From Streptomyces sp. Ru72 (lineage in GTDB: Bacteria > Actinomycetota > Actinomycetes > Streptomycetales > Streptomycetaceae): a stretch of DNA of 45,719 nucleotides. The translations under genes were made by a program, and so were the position numbers. The stretch is from NCBI RefSeq assembly GCF_002920635.1, contig NZ_PQSR01000064.1, forward strand, positions 1 to 45,719. The letters run 5' to 3'. Position 1 is the first letter of the stretch. Each line of letters opens with the position of its first letter. A model generated the notes under the pieces. The model worked only from the letters and a program-made list of their open reading frames with translations, was not told the DNA's origin and searched no databases. Below are positions 32,635-40,880 of the stretch, one piece after another.

Positions 32635-33987
32635 TCAGGGCCGCCAGGGCACCCGGTGCTCCGCCAGATGTGCGAGCACCGCGTGATTCGCCTCCCACCC
32701 GTCCGGGAACTTCACCGTCACCCCCAGCTGCACCGGCTCCGTCGACGGATGGTCGTCCAGCAGTTCCGTCACCCCCGCGCGGCACACCACGATGCACGCG
32801 TGCCGGTGCCGGGACGCCAGTACGCACAGGCGGCCGGTCTCCAGGTGGAACGCCGTCGCGTCCGGGCGGCCCGACAGCGGATGCAGCACCACCGTCACAT
32901 CGAACTCCCGGCCCTGCAGCCGGTTGGCCGTGTCCACGGTGACGTCCTGCACCCCGAGGTCGGCCAGTGCCGAGCGCACCGCCGCCGCCTGGTCCCGGTG
33001 TGCGGTGCCGACGGCGATCCGGTCCGCGGTCAGCGGCGCCGGATCCTCCGCCCGCTCCGACAGCGCCGCCCCGCCCCGGTCGAGGAGTCGCCGTACGACC
33101 GTGGCGACCGCCCGCACCGCCTCCGGGTCCGTCCTCGGGGTGTGCCGGGCGGGCAGCTCCAGCAGCCCCCAGCCGGTCTCGGCCGCCTCGTCGATCACCC
33201 GGTCAGGACCCGAGCCGTCCGACGTGACCGCGAAGGCCAACCGCCGGTCCCCGTGGTCCGTACCGCTGCGGAACGGCGTGTACGGGTAGAACGCCTGCGA
33301 CACCAGGGGAGCCGCCGACGCCGGCAGTCGCCACGACACCGGCAGCCGGTGCTGCGGCAGCTCCGGATTGTGGGCCAGCAGCGTCGTCACCGCGGACGCC
33401 GACGGGTCGTACGACAGCCCCGCCCACTGCTCCGCGCCGACGATCGCGAACGGATCCAGCTGCCCCGGGTCGCCGACGAACAGCGCCCGTTCGAACAGGC
33501 CCGCCACCGCCAGGAGCGCGTCCGAGCGCATCTGGTACGCCTCGTCCACGATCGCGTGCCGCCACGGCTCGACGTCCTTGACGTGCGCCCACTTGGCGGC
33601 GGTCGAGATCACCACGTCCAGGCCCGCCAGGTCGCCCGCCTTGGCCGACTTGCGCACGGTCGGCAGGTCGTCGAGCGCCTTGTCGTACGGGTCCGGGTCG
33701 CTGCTGTGCAGCCGCCCGACGGGGAGGTCCGGTTCCTTCTCGGCCAGCCGCAGCACCAGGTCGTCGACCTGCGCGTTCGTCTGCGCGATCACCATCAGCG
33801 GACGTCCGGCGGAGGCGAGTTCGAGCGCGGCCCGGACGACCAGGGTCGACTTCCCGGCGCCCGGCGGCGAGTCCACCACGACCCCTCGGTGTGCGCCGTG
33901 CAGAGTGTCGCGCAGGATCGCCTCGGTGGCCCGGGCGGCCGCGGCCCCCGGGTCGAAGTCCCTGCCCGGCGGGGCGAACACGGTCAC
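32635..33987 (-). CDS. Superfamily 1 helicase-like ATPase
   Basis: 450-aa P-loop protein with a UPF1/Dna2-like SF1 helicase core. Walker A is DSPPGAGKST (39-48), motif Ia region MVIAQTNAQVDDL, Walker B HAIVDEAYQM (Asp148, Glu149), motif III VGDPGQLDPF (171-180), an arginine-rich LPVSWRLP segment, motif V VDTANRLQGREFDVTVV and motif VI LASRHRHACIVV. There are no accessory DNA-binding domains. GTG 33987 overlaps the previous stop by 4 nt (GTGA), so it is translated with the 530-aa protein and probably works with it and the Fe-S nuclease. Unwinding DNA or RNA is family-level inference. Confidence 0.85.
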   Translation of the reverse strand: MTVFAPPGRDFDPGAAAARATEAILRDTLHGAHRGVVVDSPPGAGKSTLVVRAALELASAGRPLMVIAQTNAQVDDLVLRLAEKEPDLPVGRLHSSDPDPYDKALDDLPTVRKSAKAGDLAGLDVVISTAAKWAHVKDVEPWRHAIVDEAYQMRSDALLAVAGLFERALFVGDPGQLDPFAIVGAEQWAGLSYDPSASAVTTLLAHNPELPQHRLPVSWRLPASAAPLVSQAFYPYTPFRSGTDHGDRRLAFAVTSDGSGPDRVIDEAAETGWGLLELPARHTPRTDPEAVRAVATVVRRLLDRGGAALSERAEDPAPLTADRIAVGTAHRDQAAAVRSALADLGVQDVTVDTANRLQGREFDVTVVLHPLSGRPDATAFHLETGRLCVLASRHRHACIVVCRAGVTELLDDHPSTEPVQLGVTVKFPDGWEANHAVLAHLAEHRVPWRP

Positions 33988-35576
33988 AGCACGTCCTCCT
34001 CGGTCACCGGATCCGGCTGCGGTACGGCCTCACCCTCACCCGGCGGCCCGCCGTGCGTCCACGGCGTCTCCTCCGGGTCGGGCAGCTTCGCCCCGCCGCG
34101 CTGCTCGTGTTCGAAGAGCGTGAAGCACACGTGGTCCCCCTTCTCGGGGACCGACCCGGCCTCCGGCTCCTTGCCGCGGCCCATCTTGTCGACGATGCGC
34201 AGGACCAGCAGGCCGTCCCCCTCGTGGCCCACGAACTCCGCCGCCTGCGGCTTCCCGCCCAGCGACCGGTACACCTTCGTGCGCTCCCCGAGGTGTGGCC
34301 GGTCCTCGGTCCGTACGGTCACCAGCGGGCGCGGGCTGGGGCGTCTGCCCTCGCTGTACGCCATCACGACCTCCGTGACCTCGCCCGCGAACGCCTCTCC
34401 GGCGAGCCGCCGCCCGGCCATGACGAGCGGGTCGTCGAGTGCTTCCTGGGCGTCGAGGCGGGCCTGTTCGCGCTCGCGCGTGGCGAGCTTGTTCGCCGCG
34501 GTGACCGCGTCGTCGTGGCGCGGCTGCGGCGGCTCCCCGGCGGCCACCCGGTCCCGGTGCCCGGTGAACGACCAGCGGTCGCGCGTCCACCGGTCCGCGA
34601 CATGCGCGCCCTCCGGCAGTGCGCGCAGCAGGTCCAGCCCCTGCCACACCGCGTCCCAGGTCGGCCGCGTACGGCTCTCCACCAGGGCGCGGATCTCCCC
34701 CTCGGCCGCGGTGAGTTCACCGAAGCGGTCGTCGGCCTCCACGCCGTCCTCGGCGGCGGCGAGCCGGGTGCGGGCGCGGTCGTAGCGCTCGATCGCCGGG
34801 GCGAGCAGTTCGTTGTCGAACGCCGGGTCGGTGGCCGGTCCGGCCGGCGGGCACAGCAGCTGGCCGTCCGCGTCCCGGGCCAGCTCGGCGCGGAGCGCGG
34901 CGTCCGTACCCGAGGCGCCCTCGGGCGGGTCGATCCAGGCGAGCAGCGCGCCCAGGTGCTGGTCCTCCAGGTTCGACTGCCCGGTCGCCCAGTGCCGTCC
35001 GAGCAGATCGGTGAGCGCGAGCAGCAGGGAGGAGCCGGGGACGCGGGCACGCTCGCCGAAGTGCGTGAACCAGCGGCCGAGGAGCGGGACGCGCGGGGGC
35101 GCCGGGTGAGGGGTCTCCGGGTCCTGCTCGGCGGTGCGGCGGAACCGCATGGAGCGGCCCAGCAGCCGTACGAAGTCGATGCCCGCCCGGCTCGGCACGA
35201 TCAGCTGCGGGGCGTCGGCACACAGCTCGACCTCCACCTTGACGCGCTTGCCGGTCTCCGGGTCGGTCTCGGTGCGCTCGGCGGGCTCCACGGTGTCCGC
35301 GTGGGCGTCGATGTGGGGCAGGACGACGTCGGCGAGTTCGGCGAGGAACGCGAACCTGAGGTCGGGGTCGCGGGGCTGCGGCACGACGAGCAGCCGGGGG
35401 CCGTCCCGGTCGGTGCCGACGAGCGCGCCGAGCGGCGCTCCGGCCTCGCCCGCGGTGATGAGCGGGACGAGGACGAGGGGGCGCTCGGACAGGTGACGGT
35501 GCCGGACGGTGGCGGCGGGCTGGGCGCGGCCGGTGCGCACGGCCTCCAGGCGGGCGAGGGTGGTGATCAGGGACAT
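33984..35576 (-). CDS. Protein of unknown function in nuclease-helicase operon
   Basis: 530-aa soluble protein that I do not recognise. The N-terminal half contains ordered segments (RLLVVPQPRDPDLRFAFLAELADVVLPH; RPTWDAVWQGLDLLRALPEGAHVADRW) and one charged insert. The C-terminal part (about 410-500: TEDRPHLGERTKVYRSLGGK, GDGLLVLRIVDKMG, GDHVCFTLFEHEQRGG) looks like a small beta-barrel followed by an acidic tail. A beta-barrel ahead of the helicase core is also found in UPF1-type helicases, so this gene plus the next may be a split form of one larger helicase. It overlaps its upstream neighbour by 10 nt and its downstream neighbour by 4 nt. Confidence 0.8.
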   Translation of the reverse strand: MSLITTLARLEAVRTGRAQPAATVRHRHLSERPLVLVPLITAGEAGAPLGALVGTDRDGPRLLVVPQPRDPDLRFAFLAELADVVLPHIDAHADTVEPAERTETDPETGKRVKVEVELCADAPQLIVPSRAGIDFVRLLGRSMRFRRTAEQDPETPHPAPPRVPLLGRWFTHFGERARVPGSSLLLALTDLLGRHWATGQSNLEDQHLGALLAWIDPPEGASGTDAALRAELARDADGQLLCPPAGPATDPAFDNELLAPAIERYDRARTRLAAAEDGVEADDRFGELTAAEGEIRALVESRTRPTWDAVWQGLDLLRALPEGAHVADRWTRDRWSFTGHRDRVAAGEPPQPRHDDAVTAANKLATREREQARLDAQEALDDPLVMAGRRLAGEAFAGEVTEVVMAYSEGRRPSPRPLVTVRTEDRPHLGERTKVYRSLGGKPQAAEFVGHEGDGLLVLRIVDKMGRGKEPEAGSVPEKGDHVCFTLFEHEQRGGAKLPDPEETPWTHGGPPGEGEAVPQPDPVTEEDVL

Positions 35577-36751
35577 ACGGCGCCCTCCCGTCCGGCGAGC
35601 GCCTCCGCCCGCAGCCGCGCCGCCCGGCGCAGGGCCGCCACCGCCGGGTCGTCCGGGTGCCCGGCCGTGCCGTGGGCGGCGGCCAGGATGTCGTCCACCG
35701 TGGTCAGGCCGCCCAGCTCGGCCCGCAGCGACCGGCCCAGGGCCGCCACGGCGCCCTGCTCCCGGGCGCGGTCACGGCAGTGGAAGGCCAGCTCGCAGGC
35801 GGCCAGGCACTCCGGCGCGTACGTCGCAGGGACCGACTCCACCGCGGCCTGAAGCTCCTCCTGTGGAAGGTCCGGCGCGAAGCACGTGCCCTCGGGAAGG
35901 GCGTCGGCGATCTCGTCGATGCGGGTGAGACGGGCCAGCTGGCGCCGGGTGACCGCGCGCTGCTTGCGGACGTCGACGGGCGAGGCGGTGGGCAGGTTCG
36001 AGAAGTCCTTCGGGCACACCAGCAGGATCCTGTGGCGTACGACGGGTGCCGGGGTGAGGCGCTCGGCGACCTCCTCCAGCGCCAGTACGTACACCGCGGA
36101 CTGCCGCGCGGCCGCCCCCACCTTCGCCGGGTCCGCCGAACCGTCGAGCAGGGGGAAGGACTTGATCTCGACGACCGTCCAACTGCCGTCCGGGTGCACC
36201 ACCACCGCGTCCGGCTCCAGGAACGCGGGCGATCCCGCCACGTCGAGGGCGAGCATGGGGTGGTCGAGCAGCGCCCAGCCGCGCGCCTCGGTGGCCGCGC
36301 GCAACGCCAGTGCCGTACGCGCCGCGCGCCCCTCCGGGCCGGCCGCGGCCAGGTCCGGAACGAGGGCCCCCTCCGGGGCGTCGGCGGTCGGGTCCAGCTT
36401 CTCGCGCACCAGACGCAGCAGCTCCGCACCGCCGTCCGCCTTGACCCGGGCCTCGAACGCGTTGCCCCGCATGAAGGCGAACTGCGACTGGCCGAACGCC
36501 GACGGCGCGCCCAGCGCGCCCGCCAGCGCCGCCTTGTCCACACCGGCGCCGTCCAGCAGCGCGCGCCGCCGGCATCCGGGGTTCGCGGCGAGCGCGGCGA
36601 GGGCGCGCGCGTCCAGCGCCCTGGGCGGTACGGACGGCCCGCGCAGCTCAGCGAGCCGCTGCCGCAGCGCCGTCCCCCGCGTCCGCGGGAGCGGCACCCG
36701 GCCCGGCTCCCGGCCCGGGGCGGGAGAGGGGCTGTCGGGGAATTCGTTCAC
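35567..36751 (-). CDS. RecB-family PD-(D/E)XK nuclease with probable Fe-S cluster
   Basis: About 394-404 aa. The nuclease core reads LEPDAVVVHPDGSWTVVEIKSFP (Asp191, Glu205, Lys207, numbered from an upstream TTG at 36781) followed by RQSAVYVLAL, the QxxxY motif of RecB-type enzymes. Four cysteines fit a Cas4/AddB/Dna2-like 4Fe-4S site: Cys70 in ANPGCRRRALL, and Cys325, Cys329 and Cys335 in PECLAACELAFHCRD. The C-x3-C spacing is one residue longer than usual. GTG 36751 is the chosen start; TTG 36781 and GTG 36697 (GGGAG upstream) are alternatives. The N-terminus overlaps the PAP2 gene by 50-134 nt depending on start. Confidence 0.82.
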   Translation of the reverse strand: MNEFPDSPSPAPGREPGRVPLPRTRGTALRQRLAELRGPSVPPRALDARALAALAANPGCRRRALLDGAGVDKAALAGALGAPSAFGQSQFAFMRGNAFEARVKADGGAELLRLVREKLDPTADAPEGALVPDLAAAGPEGRAARTALALRAATEARGWALLDHPMLALDVAGSPAFLEPDAVVVHPDGSWTVVEIKSFPLLDGSADPAKVGAAARQSAVYVLALEEVAERLTPAPVVRHRILLVCPKDFSNLPTASPVDVRKQRAVTRRQLARLTRIDEIADALPEGTCFAPDLPQEELQAAVESVPATYAPECLAACELAFHCRDRAREQGAVAALGRSLRAELGGLTTVDDILAAAHGTAGHPDDPAVAALRRAARLRAEALAGREGAVCP

Positions 36752-37601
36752 CCGCCGAAGTCTGGCATCCGGCACTGACAATGGGGGAACCAGCGGCTGA
36801 CGAGGGCTCCGCGACCGGTGCGAAGCGCGCCCGCAGCCGGGCGCTGACCGCGTCCGCCGCCCGCATCACCGGCCGGCTCAGCAGGAAGCCCACGCCCATG
36901 ACGGCGACCCCGGCGACCGCGTCGAGGAGGTAGTGGTTCGCTGTGCCCATCACGACGAACGTGGTCCCCAGCGGGTACACGACCGCCGCCGCCCTGGCCC
37001 AGCGCGAGCGGCCGTGCCGCCACAGCAGCACCCCGCACCACAACGCCCAGCCCACGTGCAGGCTCGGCATCGCCGCGTACTGGTTCGTCATGCCGCCCAG
37101 GCCCCGCGGCGCGCTCGCCTCGGCGCCCCACCAGCCGTAGGAGCTGTAGTGCGCCATCGTGTCGACGAACCCGTGGCCCGCGGAGAGCAGTCGCGGCGGA
37201 CAGGTGGGCATCAGGGAGAAGCCGATCAGACCGATGAACGTGGACGTCATCAGCCAGGTGCGGGCGGCCCGGTAGTGCTCCGCGCGGCGTCTGAAGATCC
37301 ACACCAGGATCGCCGGGGTGACCAGGTAGTGCAGCGACGCGTACCAGAAGTCGGCGGGCACGCCGAGCCACGCCTCGCGGGTGAAGAGACGGTTCAGCGG
37401 ATGCTCGGCGTTGATGTGGAGCAGCTTCTCCAGGCGCAGTATCGCCAGACCGTGGTCGACGGCGCCGCTGACATCGCCGCGCGCGAGCAGCCGGCCCGCG
37501 GAGTACGAGGCGTACACCACCAGGATCAGGGGCAGTTCGGTCCACCAGCGCAGCCGGGTCAGCGGGCCCACCCCGATGCCTGGTGTCTCGGCCTGCGGCA
37601 T
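36648..37601 (-). CDS. PAP2 / inositolphosphotransferase (Aur1/Ipt1-like) family membrane enzyme
   Basis: 317-aa inner-membrane protein with about six membrane segments. It has the type-2 phosphatidic acid phosphatase signatures in the inositolphosphotransferase form: PTCPPRLLSAGHGF, NQYAAMPSLHVGWALW and ANHYLLDAVAGVAVMGVG (two His and Asp). Such proteins transfer or remove phospho-groups on lipids. After the last membrane segment the C-terminal tail (about 60 residues) is Ala/Gly/Pro-rich and overlaps the next gene. AAGGGGGAGGG lies 8 nt before the ATG. It heads the operon with the nuclease and helicase genes. Confidence 0.88.
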   Translation of the reverse strand: MPQAETPGIGVGPLTRLRWWTELPLILVVYASYSAGRLLARGDVSGAVDHGLAILRLEKLLHINAEHPLNRLFTREAWLGVPADFWYASLHYLVTPAILVWIFRRRAEHYRAARTWLMTSTFIGLIGFSLMPTCPPRLLSAGHGFVDTMAHYSSYGWWGAEASAPRGLGGMTNQYAAMPSLHVGWALWCGVLLWRHGRSRWARAAAVVYPLGTTFVVMGTANHYLLDAVAGVAVMGVGFLLSRPVMRAADAVSARLRARFAPVAEPSSAAGSPIVSAGCQTSAGERIPRQPLSRPGPGAGPGAAPADAGDGAAAAAR

Positions 37602-37795
37602 CCGATTCGCCCTCCCCCTTCTGCTCCTGGTCGCGGCTCCCGGCGGTCCGGTCGTGCCACCTTACGGTGTGGGCGCTGGCGTTCGTGGGGCGCCCCGGAC
37701 CTCAAAGACGCAGAGAGCGCCCCCCGGGTTGCCCCGGGACGGGGTGGGCGATGATGGAGTGACGTCGTTGCTCAGTACTCCCGGAAAGGTCTCTC

Positions 37796-38392
37796 ATGGC
37801 ACCGCGCATCCTGCTGGCCCGGCACGGACAGACGGAATGGTCGCTGTCCGGCAAGCACACCGGCAGGACCGATGTGCCGCTGCTGGAGGAGGGCCGGCGG
37901 GGCGCCAAGCTGCTCGGTGAGCGGCTGCACCGGGCGCCGTTCGACGGGCTTCCCGGAGTGGAGGTGCGCACCAGTCCGCTGGCACGCGCGCGTGAGACCT
38001 GCGAACTCGCCGGCTTCGGCGAGCGGGCGAGCGTCTGGGACACGCTCATGGAGTGGGACTACGGGGCGTACGAGGGGAGGACGCCGGCCGAGATCCAGGA
38101 CATCCGGCCGGGCTGGTTCATCTGGCGCGACGGCGTGCCCGGCGGGGAGACCCTGGCGGAGGTCTCCGCGCGCGCGGACGAGGTCGTGGCCTGGGCGCGG
38201 TCGGAGGACCGGGACGTGCTGGTGTTCGCACACGGGCACATCCTGCGGTCGATCGGGGCGCGGTGGCTGGGGCTGCCGCTGGAGTTCGCGGCGCGGATAC
38301 GGCTGAATCCGACGTCGCTCTCGGTGCTCGGGTGGGCTTACGGGGAGCCGGCGATCGAGTCCTGGAACGACTTGGGCCACTTGGCCGGGTAG
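37796..38392 (+). CDS. Histidine phosphatase family protein
   Basis: 198-aa phosphoglycerate-mutase-like phosphatase, cytoplasmic. The catalytic RHG motif is LLARHGQTEW (Arg9, His10), with SPLARARETCEL (second Arg), EWDYGAYEGRT (acid Glu) and VLVFAHGHILRSIG (second His). The size and the GxxGRTDVPLLEEG segment match acid-phosphatase/GpmB-like members; the substrate is unknown. GGAAAGG lies about 7 nt before the ATG. It is monocistronic and convergent with the TPR regulator gene. Confidence 0.93.
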   Translation: MAPRILLARHGQTEWSLSGKHTGRTDVPLLEEGRRGAKLLGERLHRAPFDGLPGVEVRTSPLARARETCELAGFGERASVWDTLMEWDYGAYEGRTPAEIQDIRPGWFIWRDGVPGGETLAEVSARADEVVAWARSEDRDVLVFAHGHILRSIGARWLGLPLEFAARIRLNPTSLSVLGWAYGEPAIESWNDLGHLAG

Positions 38393-38398
38393 GTGACA

Positions 38399-38517
38399 GC
38401 CGTGGCTGCGGGCAGTCGTGCCGCTGGGCGATGGGGGTCGTCCCTGCTCGACGAGCTTGGGGGAGGCACCCCGTAGCGCCGGGTCGCGCGACCTCCCCCG
38501 GCGCCCGCAGCCACGGC
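38399..38517. terminator. Nested hairpin element between convergent genes
   Basis: A 15-bp perfect outer stem (GCCGTGGCTGCGGGC at 38399-38413 with its complement at 38503-38517) encloses an 8-bp inner stem (GGGGGAGG at 38459-38466 with CCTCCCCC at 38492-38499). The inner part contains GCTCGACGAGCTTGGGGGAG, a sequence I remember as recurring near gene ends in Streptomyces. Probably a bidirectional terminator derived from a dispersed intergenic repeat. Confidence 0.6.
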
Positions 38518-38520
38518 CGC

Positions 38521-39984
38521 TCACGCACTGCGCGGCAGCGAAGCGTGCCGGTCCAGGAACGCCGAGACCCCCGACGCCCGCCGGTGCGGCAGCAGTACCC
38601 TCGCCGTGCCCGCAAGCATCGTCAGGACGCGGGAGGACTGGACCTGGTCCAGAAGGTCCAGCACGCGGTGACCGGCCTGGGCCGCCTCGTCCGGACGACC
38701 CCCGCGCGCCAGGTCGTCGGCCAGTTCGGCCGTGTACAGGGCGATGTTCCGGGTGAAGTGCGGGTCCTGGAGCTGCGCCGCGCTCCGTGCGTGCCGGGCC
38801 GCCCGCGCCCAGTCGCCCAGCGTCGACCAGCACTGCGCCTCAAGGCCCTCCAGTTCGGCCTCGCCGTAGAAGGTCATCCACTCGGGGTCCGAGTCCGACG
38901 GCCCCCGTTCGAAGAGCGCCTGCGCCCGTGCGAGCGCCTGTTCACAGCCCGCCCGGTCCGCGAGTCCCGCCCAGCCGCCCGCCTCCCTGAGGGCGAGCAG
39001 CGACATGAGCCGGTGCGAGCCGAGCGGGCGCGCGACACGCTGGGCCGCCTGTGCCGCCCGTACGGCCTCGCGCGGCCTGCCCGCGTCACGGGCCAGGAAC
39101 GCCGTGTTGCAGAACGCGTGTGCCTCGAGGCCCGGATCCCCCGACATCCGGGCTGTCGCCAGCGCCTCCGCGTAGTGCGAGCGGGCGTCGTCGTAACGCC
39201 CGGAGTCGTGCGCCAGCCATCCCACCGAGATGGCCAGTTCGCCCGCGCCCGAGTACAGCCGGTCGGCGACCGTCTGCCGGGTCGTACCCGCGTCGAGCAG
39301 CGCGTACGCGGCGCGCAGCGGGGCCGCCGCGCGCCGGTACAGGCCGTCCGCGCCGTGCCGGTCGTCGAGCAGGCGGATCTTTCGTACGGCCTCCTCGAGC
39401 GCGCTCGCCTCGGACGAGCCCGCACGGTGGACGGGGCGTTCGGCGGCCGCTGCGGGGCCGCCGGGGGTGAGCCCGAAGGGGCCCAGGGAGGCGGCGGCCA
39501 CCGTCACGGTGCCGCCGGTCATGAATGCGCGACGCTGCACGTCGCTCTCCTCGTGGTTCTGTGCGTCGTACGCGTGCGTGCCGTACGACTCGTGCGACTC
39601 GTAGGTGGCTGATGGGTCATACGTCTCGTATGCCTTCCGGTGCTCATCGGGGGCATACGGACGGCGGTTGGTGTGTACGGGGGGCGCCTCGTCTGCGGTG
39701 CGCGCCCCTCGTCCGCGCACCGCCGAGCGGGGCGCGAACCCCAGGTCCGTGAGCGTGCGCCCGGGGAACATGTGCAGGAACACTCGTTCGTAGGCGTAGT
39801 TGGGGCAACGGATCTCGCCGGCCTCGACGCGTCCGATGTACCGCGCGTCACAGCTGACCCGCTCGCCGATCTCGCGGGCGGCACGCCGTACCGCCGCGGC
39901 GAACTCGCCCGGCGAGCGTGATCCGCGCAGCTGCCGGAAGGCGAGATTCGGCCGTGGTGGCCGGGGGGTCTGGGACGAGGTCAT
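38521..39984 (-). CDS. Helix-turn-helix/TPR transcriptional regulator
   Basis: 487-aa cytoplasmic regulator. The N-terminus (about 10-80: FRQLRGSRSPGEFAAAVRRAAREIGERVSCDARYIGRVEAGEIRCPNYAYERVF) is a helix-turn-helix of the XRE-like type; a Tyr/His/Ser-rich disordered stretch (YETYDPSATYESHESYGTHAYD, shown in part) and then RRAFMTGGTVTVAAASLGPFG follow. From about 190 on are TPR-like helical repeats (GRYDDARSHYAEALATARMSGD; DAGRPREAVRAAQAAQRVA). Streptomyces have many such paralogues controlling development or metabolism; I cannot name this one. GAGGG lies 7 nt before the ATG at 39984. It is divergent from a small gene at 40272. Confidence 0.82.
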   Translation of the reverse strand: MTSSQTPRPPRPNLAFRQLRGSRSPGEFAAAVRRAAREIGERVSCDARYIGRVEAGEIRCPNYAYERVFLHMFPGRTLTDLGFAPRSAVRGRGARTADEAPPVHTNRRPYAPDEHRKAYETYDPSATYESHESYGTHAYDAQNHEESDVQRRAFMTGGTVTVAAASLGPFGLTPGGPAAAAERPVHRAGSSEASALEEAVRKIRLLDDRHGADGLYRRAAAPLRAAYALLDAGTTRQTVADRLYSGAGELAISVGWLAHDSGRYDDARSHYAEALATARMSGDPGLEAHAFCNTAFLARDAGRPREAVRAAQAAQRVARPLGSHRLMSLLALREAGGWAGLADRAGCEQALARAQALFERGPSDSDPEWMTFYGEAELEGLEAQCWSTLGDWARAARHARSAAQLQDPHFTRNIALYTAELADDLARGGRPDEAAQAGHRVLDLLDQVQSSRVLTMLAGTARVLLPHRRASGVSAFLDRHASLPRSA

Positions 39985-40271
39985 GGCCGGGCCCTCTCGT
40001 GCGAACCGTCGAACCATGCCGGATTGGGGTGGCTTGTCCGCGTGGTGCCAGTTGGTTCCCTGCGTCCGGCGGTGCAAGAACGTACCTTCCTCGCAGGTGT
40101 GGTCATGCGAGGTTTGGCTACAAACCGGATATCTCATGCGAGATCTGCCATGAACTGCCATCCTTTGCGGCAGTGTTGCGCCGTTGCCGTTGACGCTCCC
40201 GCGCGTTGAACCCTGTGGACCGGGAGCCGCCCGAACTCCCGACCCAACTCACCGTCGAGGAGGGTTCCGTT

Positions 40272-40718
40272 GTGGATGCCGGGACGCAGACCCCGCACAG
40301 CACCGAGTTCCGTACACGGCCGCAGGCCGCCCAGACCGTGTCGGCCCCCGAGTGCGCCGCACCGCCGCTCCGGGCCCCCGACCTCGTGACCGTGCCCGCC
40401 CGGCAGGGGCTGGAGGCGGTCGACATCCTCCGCCGCGGCGCGGGCGACTGCGTCGGGGCCGTGCTGCACGACGACGACTGCGACACCCTCGGCTTCCTGG
40501 TACCGCCCGGCACGGCGGACGCGTGGGACGTCCCCGGCAGCACGTGCACGAAGACCGACGGGCGCGGCATGAGTCTGGTCGCCCCGCTGCCCCCGGTCGA
40601 GGGCACGGGCTGGCTCCTGCCGCCCGGCGAGGCGGAGCCGGCCACGGACCCGGCGGTCCTGCGCGCGGCCCTCGGGGAGGCGGCCCGCATGATCGAGGCC
40701 GCCGACAACTGTCGATGA
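40272..40718 (+). CDS. Hypothetical small protein next to TPR regulator
   Basis: 148 aa, acidic, no membrane segments. It contains a conserved-looking core (GLEAVDILRRGAGDCVGAVLHDDDCDTLGFLVPPGTADAWDVPGSTC) and a C-terminal helix (AALGEAARMIEAADNC). The GTG at 40272 has AGGAGGG 7 nt upstream; an upstream TTG (40206) has no such site. It is divergent from the TPR regulator, across 287 bp, and such regulator plus small-protein pairs are frequent in Streptomyces. Function unknown. Confidence 0.75.
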   Translation: MDAGTQTPHSTEFRTRPQAAQTVSAPECAAPPLRAPDLVTVPARQGLEAVDILRRGAGDCVGAVLHDDDCDTLGFLVPPGTADAWDVPGSTCTKTDGRGMSLVAPLPPVEGTGWLLPPGEAEPATDPAVLRAALGEAARMIEAADNCR

Positions 40719-40880
40719 GCCGCCCGCCTGGCCGGGACCGCGCCGGCAACCGTCGGTGAGCCTCCGCCCACACCTCGGATCGAACGCGGTCCGGCCGGGT
40801 GGGGGCGTGAGCCGACCGGGTTGCCGAGCAGGGCCCGACCTCGGTGAGCCGCCCTCCGCGCCGCCCCGGATAATGGCGAG

